This document shows positions 22,734 to 23,555 of a DNA stretch of 23,555 nt, piece by piece; position 1 is the stretch's first letter, and the number at the start of each line of letters is the position of its first letter. Below the pieces are notes generated by a model. It saw only the letters and a program-made list of their open reading frames with translations. It was not told the origin of the DNA and ran no database searches. Origin of the DNA: JALZUE01 sp051251725 (GTDB lineage: Bacteria > Pseudomonadota > Gammaproteobacteria > Enterobacterales > Alteromonadaceae); assembly GCA_051251725.1 (NCBI GenBank), contig JBPOFN010000052.1:1-23555 (forward strand), given 5' to 3'. Both the position numbers and the translations under genes were made by a program.

Positions 22734-23144
22734 ATGGAAGCGAAAGAAAAATATTTAAAAGGTTTAAATGATTTGTTCACTTCTTACTTTGAACAACTGA
22801 AAGTTAACAGTGTAGATATAGAACTTAAACAACGTATTCAAGGCTATATTCAAGCTGGCGAAGTAGCTGAGTTTATTACTCGAGATGATTCGACAAGTAT
22901 TATGGCCGAGGTTCATCAAGCCGTTTTAGGTGAAACGATTGATGAAAGAAAAGTAAGAAGAGAAAAAATAAAAAATACATTAAAACATTATGATGCCGAC
23001 TATTTAGATATTCCCGCTATTACTCGAACAAATAATCCGGCATTACAGCCTAAAATAATACAACAGGAAAAGTATGGTTTTTGTCTGACAAGTAGTTCAG
23101 GTATTCATTGTGGTAATTGCCATGGCTGCTTACGTTTGATCTAA
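22734..23144 (+). CDS. Small unknown protein with a C-terminal cysteine cluster
   Basis: I do not recognise a family. The 136-residue product is helical and charged over residues 1-90 (MEAKEKYLKGLNDLFTSYFE, then ERKVRREKIKNTLKHYDADY). It ends with Cys117, Cys126, Cys129 and Cys132, spaced C-x8-C-x2-C-x2-C, in a glycine-rich tail. That spacing could hold zinc or an iron-sulfur cluster. No signal peptide or membrane segment is seen. AGAGAG lies 6 nt before the ATG. It follows the integrase by 109 bp on the same strand and may be cargo of the same element. Confidence 0.6.
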   Translation: MEAKEKYLKGLNDLFTSYFEQLKVNSVDIELKQRIQGYIQAGEVAEFITRDDSTSIMAEVHQAVLGETIDERKVRREKIKNTLKHYDADYLDIPAITRTNNPALQPKIIQQEKYGFCLTSSSGIHCGNCHGCLRLI

Positions 23145-23555
23145 TCGAGTCTACTAATTAAAACCTTGGCAGTAGTATGCAAATGCTAGGGGATATCTAC
23201 TGATAGCCAGCAATAAGCTCAGACTGTGTGAAAACTAATTTGGATTGACATAATTGCCACGATCCAACTAAGAAATGCGCAGGAGATTAAATTCTACAGT
23301 GAGTTTGATGCAAAATTTCTTATAAATTTTACGTAGCGTCGTATACAAATCTTGCGCTAGGAGTTTTCACACAACCCTGGCTCATTGCTGCCTGTGGGAG
23401 TTCATTTAATAACGCTAACTAATGCCACATTCCTGACGTTTTTAATTAATAAAGAGTTGACCTTAAAATAGTCAGCAAAGATACGATAGCGGACGTTCCC
23501 CACGGATATAAAAACGCATTAATTTGACTATAAATATTACCAATTAATCGAATAA
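23145..23555. other. Gene-free right end of the window
   Basis: Apart from the inverted-repeat element at 23206-23392, this 411-bp stretch shows no credible open frame. It contains the palindromic AAAATTT-cttat-AAATTTT around 23310-23330 and a 9-nt match (GCCACATTC) to the tRNA flank, probably by chance. Confidence 0.5.
23206..23392. mobile_element. MITE-like element or IS remnant with 31-bp imperfect inverted repeats
   Basis: The left repeat (23206-23236) and the complement of the right repeat (23362-23392) agree at 24 of 31 positions, including a perfect 12-nt stretch TGTGTGAAAACT at the inner ends and CAGCAAT near the outer ends. The 125-bp interior has no open frame. Its arms contain similar TGCGC-AGGAG/TGCGCTAGGAG words. 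No clear target-site duplication is seen. It may be a non-autonomous transposable element, an IS remnant or a strong RNA/DNA hairpin. Confidence 0.5.

Noticed and set aside
23421..23435. GCCACATTC as a far attachment-site copy of the tRNA flank
   Set aside because: Only nine bases match the tRNA flank and the CCG core is absent, which is too short to support an att pair.

Overview
The window looks like chromosome of a low-GC marine gammaproteobacterium, probably of the Colwellia/Thalassotalea type (Alteromonadales). That placement is inferred from an SbcB very close to the E. coli enzyme, AT-rich intergenic DNA, a 7TMR-DISM/GGDEF protein and red-algal polysaccharide enzymes. No 16S gene or other firm marker is present.

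Layout. Positions 1-180 hold the 3' end of a tRNA-Ser gene, its terminator and a degenerate second copy of the tRNA 3' end. A periplasmic solute-binding-like gene (+) follows, then a GH43-type lipoprotein (-) and a membrane diguanylate cyclase (+) with an odd start. From about 5.6 to 16.0 kb lies a carbohydrate block: GH16 agarase/porphyranase-like enzyme (-), S1 sulfatase lipoprotein (-), IclR-family regulator (+), a secreted stand-alone ExoP-C-like domain (-), Zn-dependent L-galactonate dehydrogenase-like protein plus amidohydrolase-type sugar lactonase (+, translationally coupled), altronate dehydratase UxaA (-) and a FucP-type symporter (+). Several of these genes are separated by clear bidirectional hairpin terminators. 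From 16.3 kb onward come glutathione peroxidase (-), a beta-hydroxyacid dehydrogenase (+), an M14 metallopeptidase (-), exonuclease I (-), a P4-type tyrosine integrase (+), a small cysteine-rich unknown (+) and a 187-bp inverted-repeat element.

How the genes fit together (inference). The secreted GH16 and the sulfatase would depolymerise and desulfate a red-algal galactan. Porphyran, with L-galactose-6-sulfate, is the best fit. FucP can carry L-galactose, a 6-hydroxy analogue of L-fucose. A lactonase, an LgoD-like L-galactonate 5-dehydrogenase and UxaA would then take L-galactonate through D-tagaturonate and D-altronate to 2-keto-3-deoxygluconate. The L-galactose 1-dehydrogenase and the tagaturonate reductase (UxaB) are not in the window.

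Non-coding highlights are three intergenic tandem arrays: two of in-register heptamers starting with AGC, and one of 13-bp units upstream of the beta-hydroxyacid dehydrogenase gene. There is also a MITE-like inverted-repeat element at the right end.
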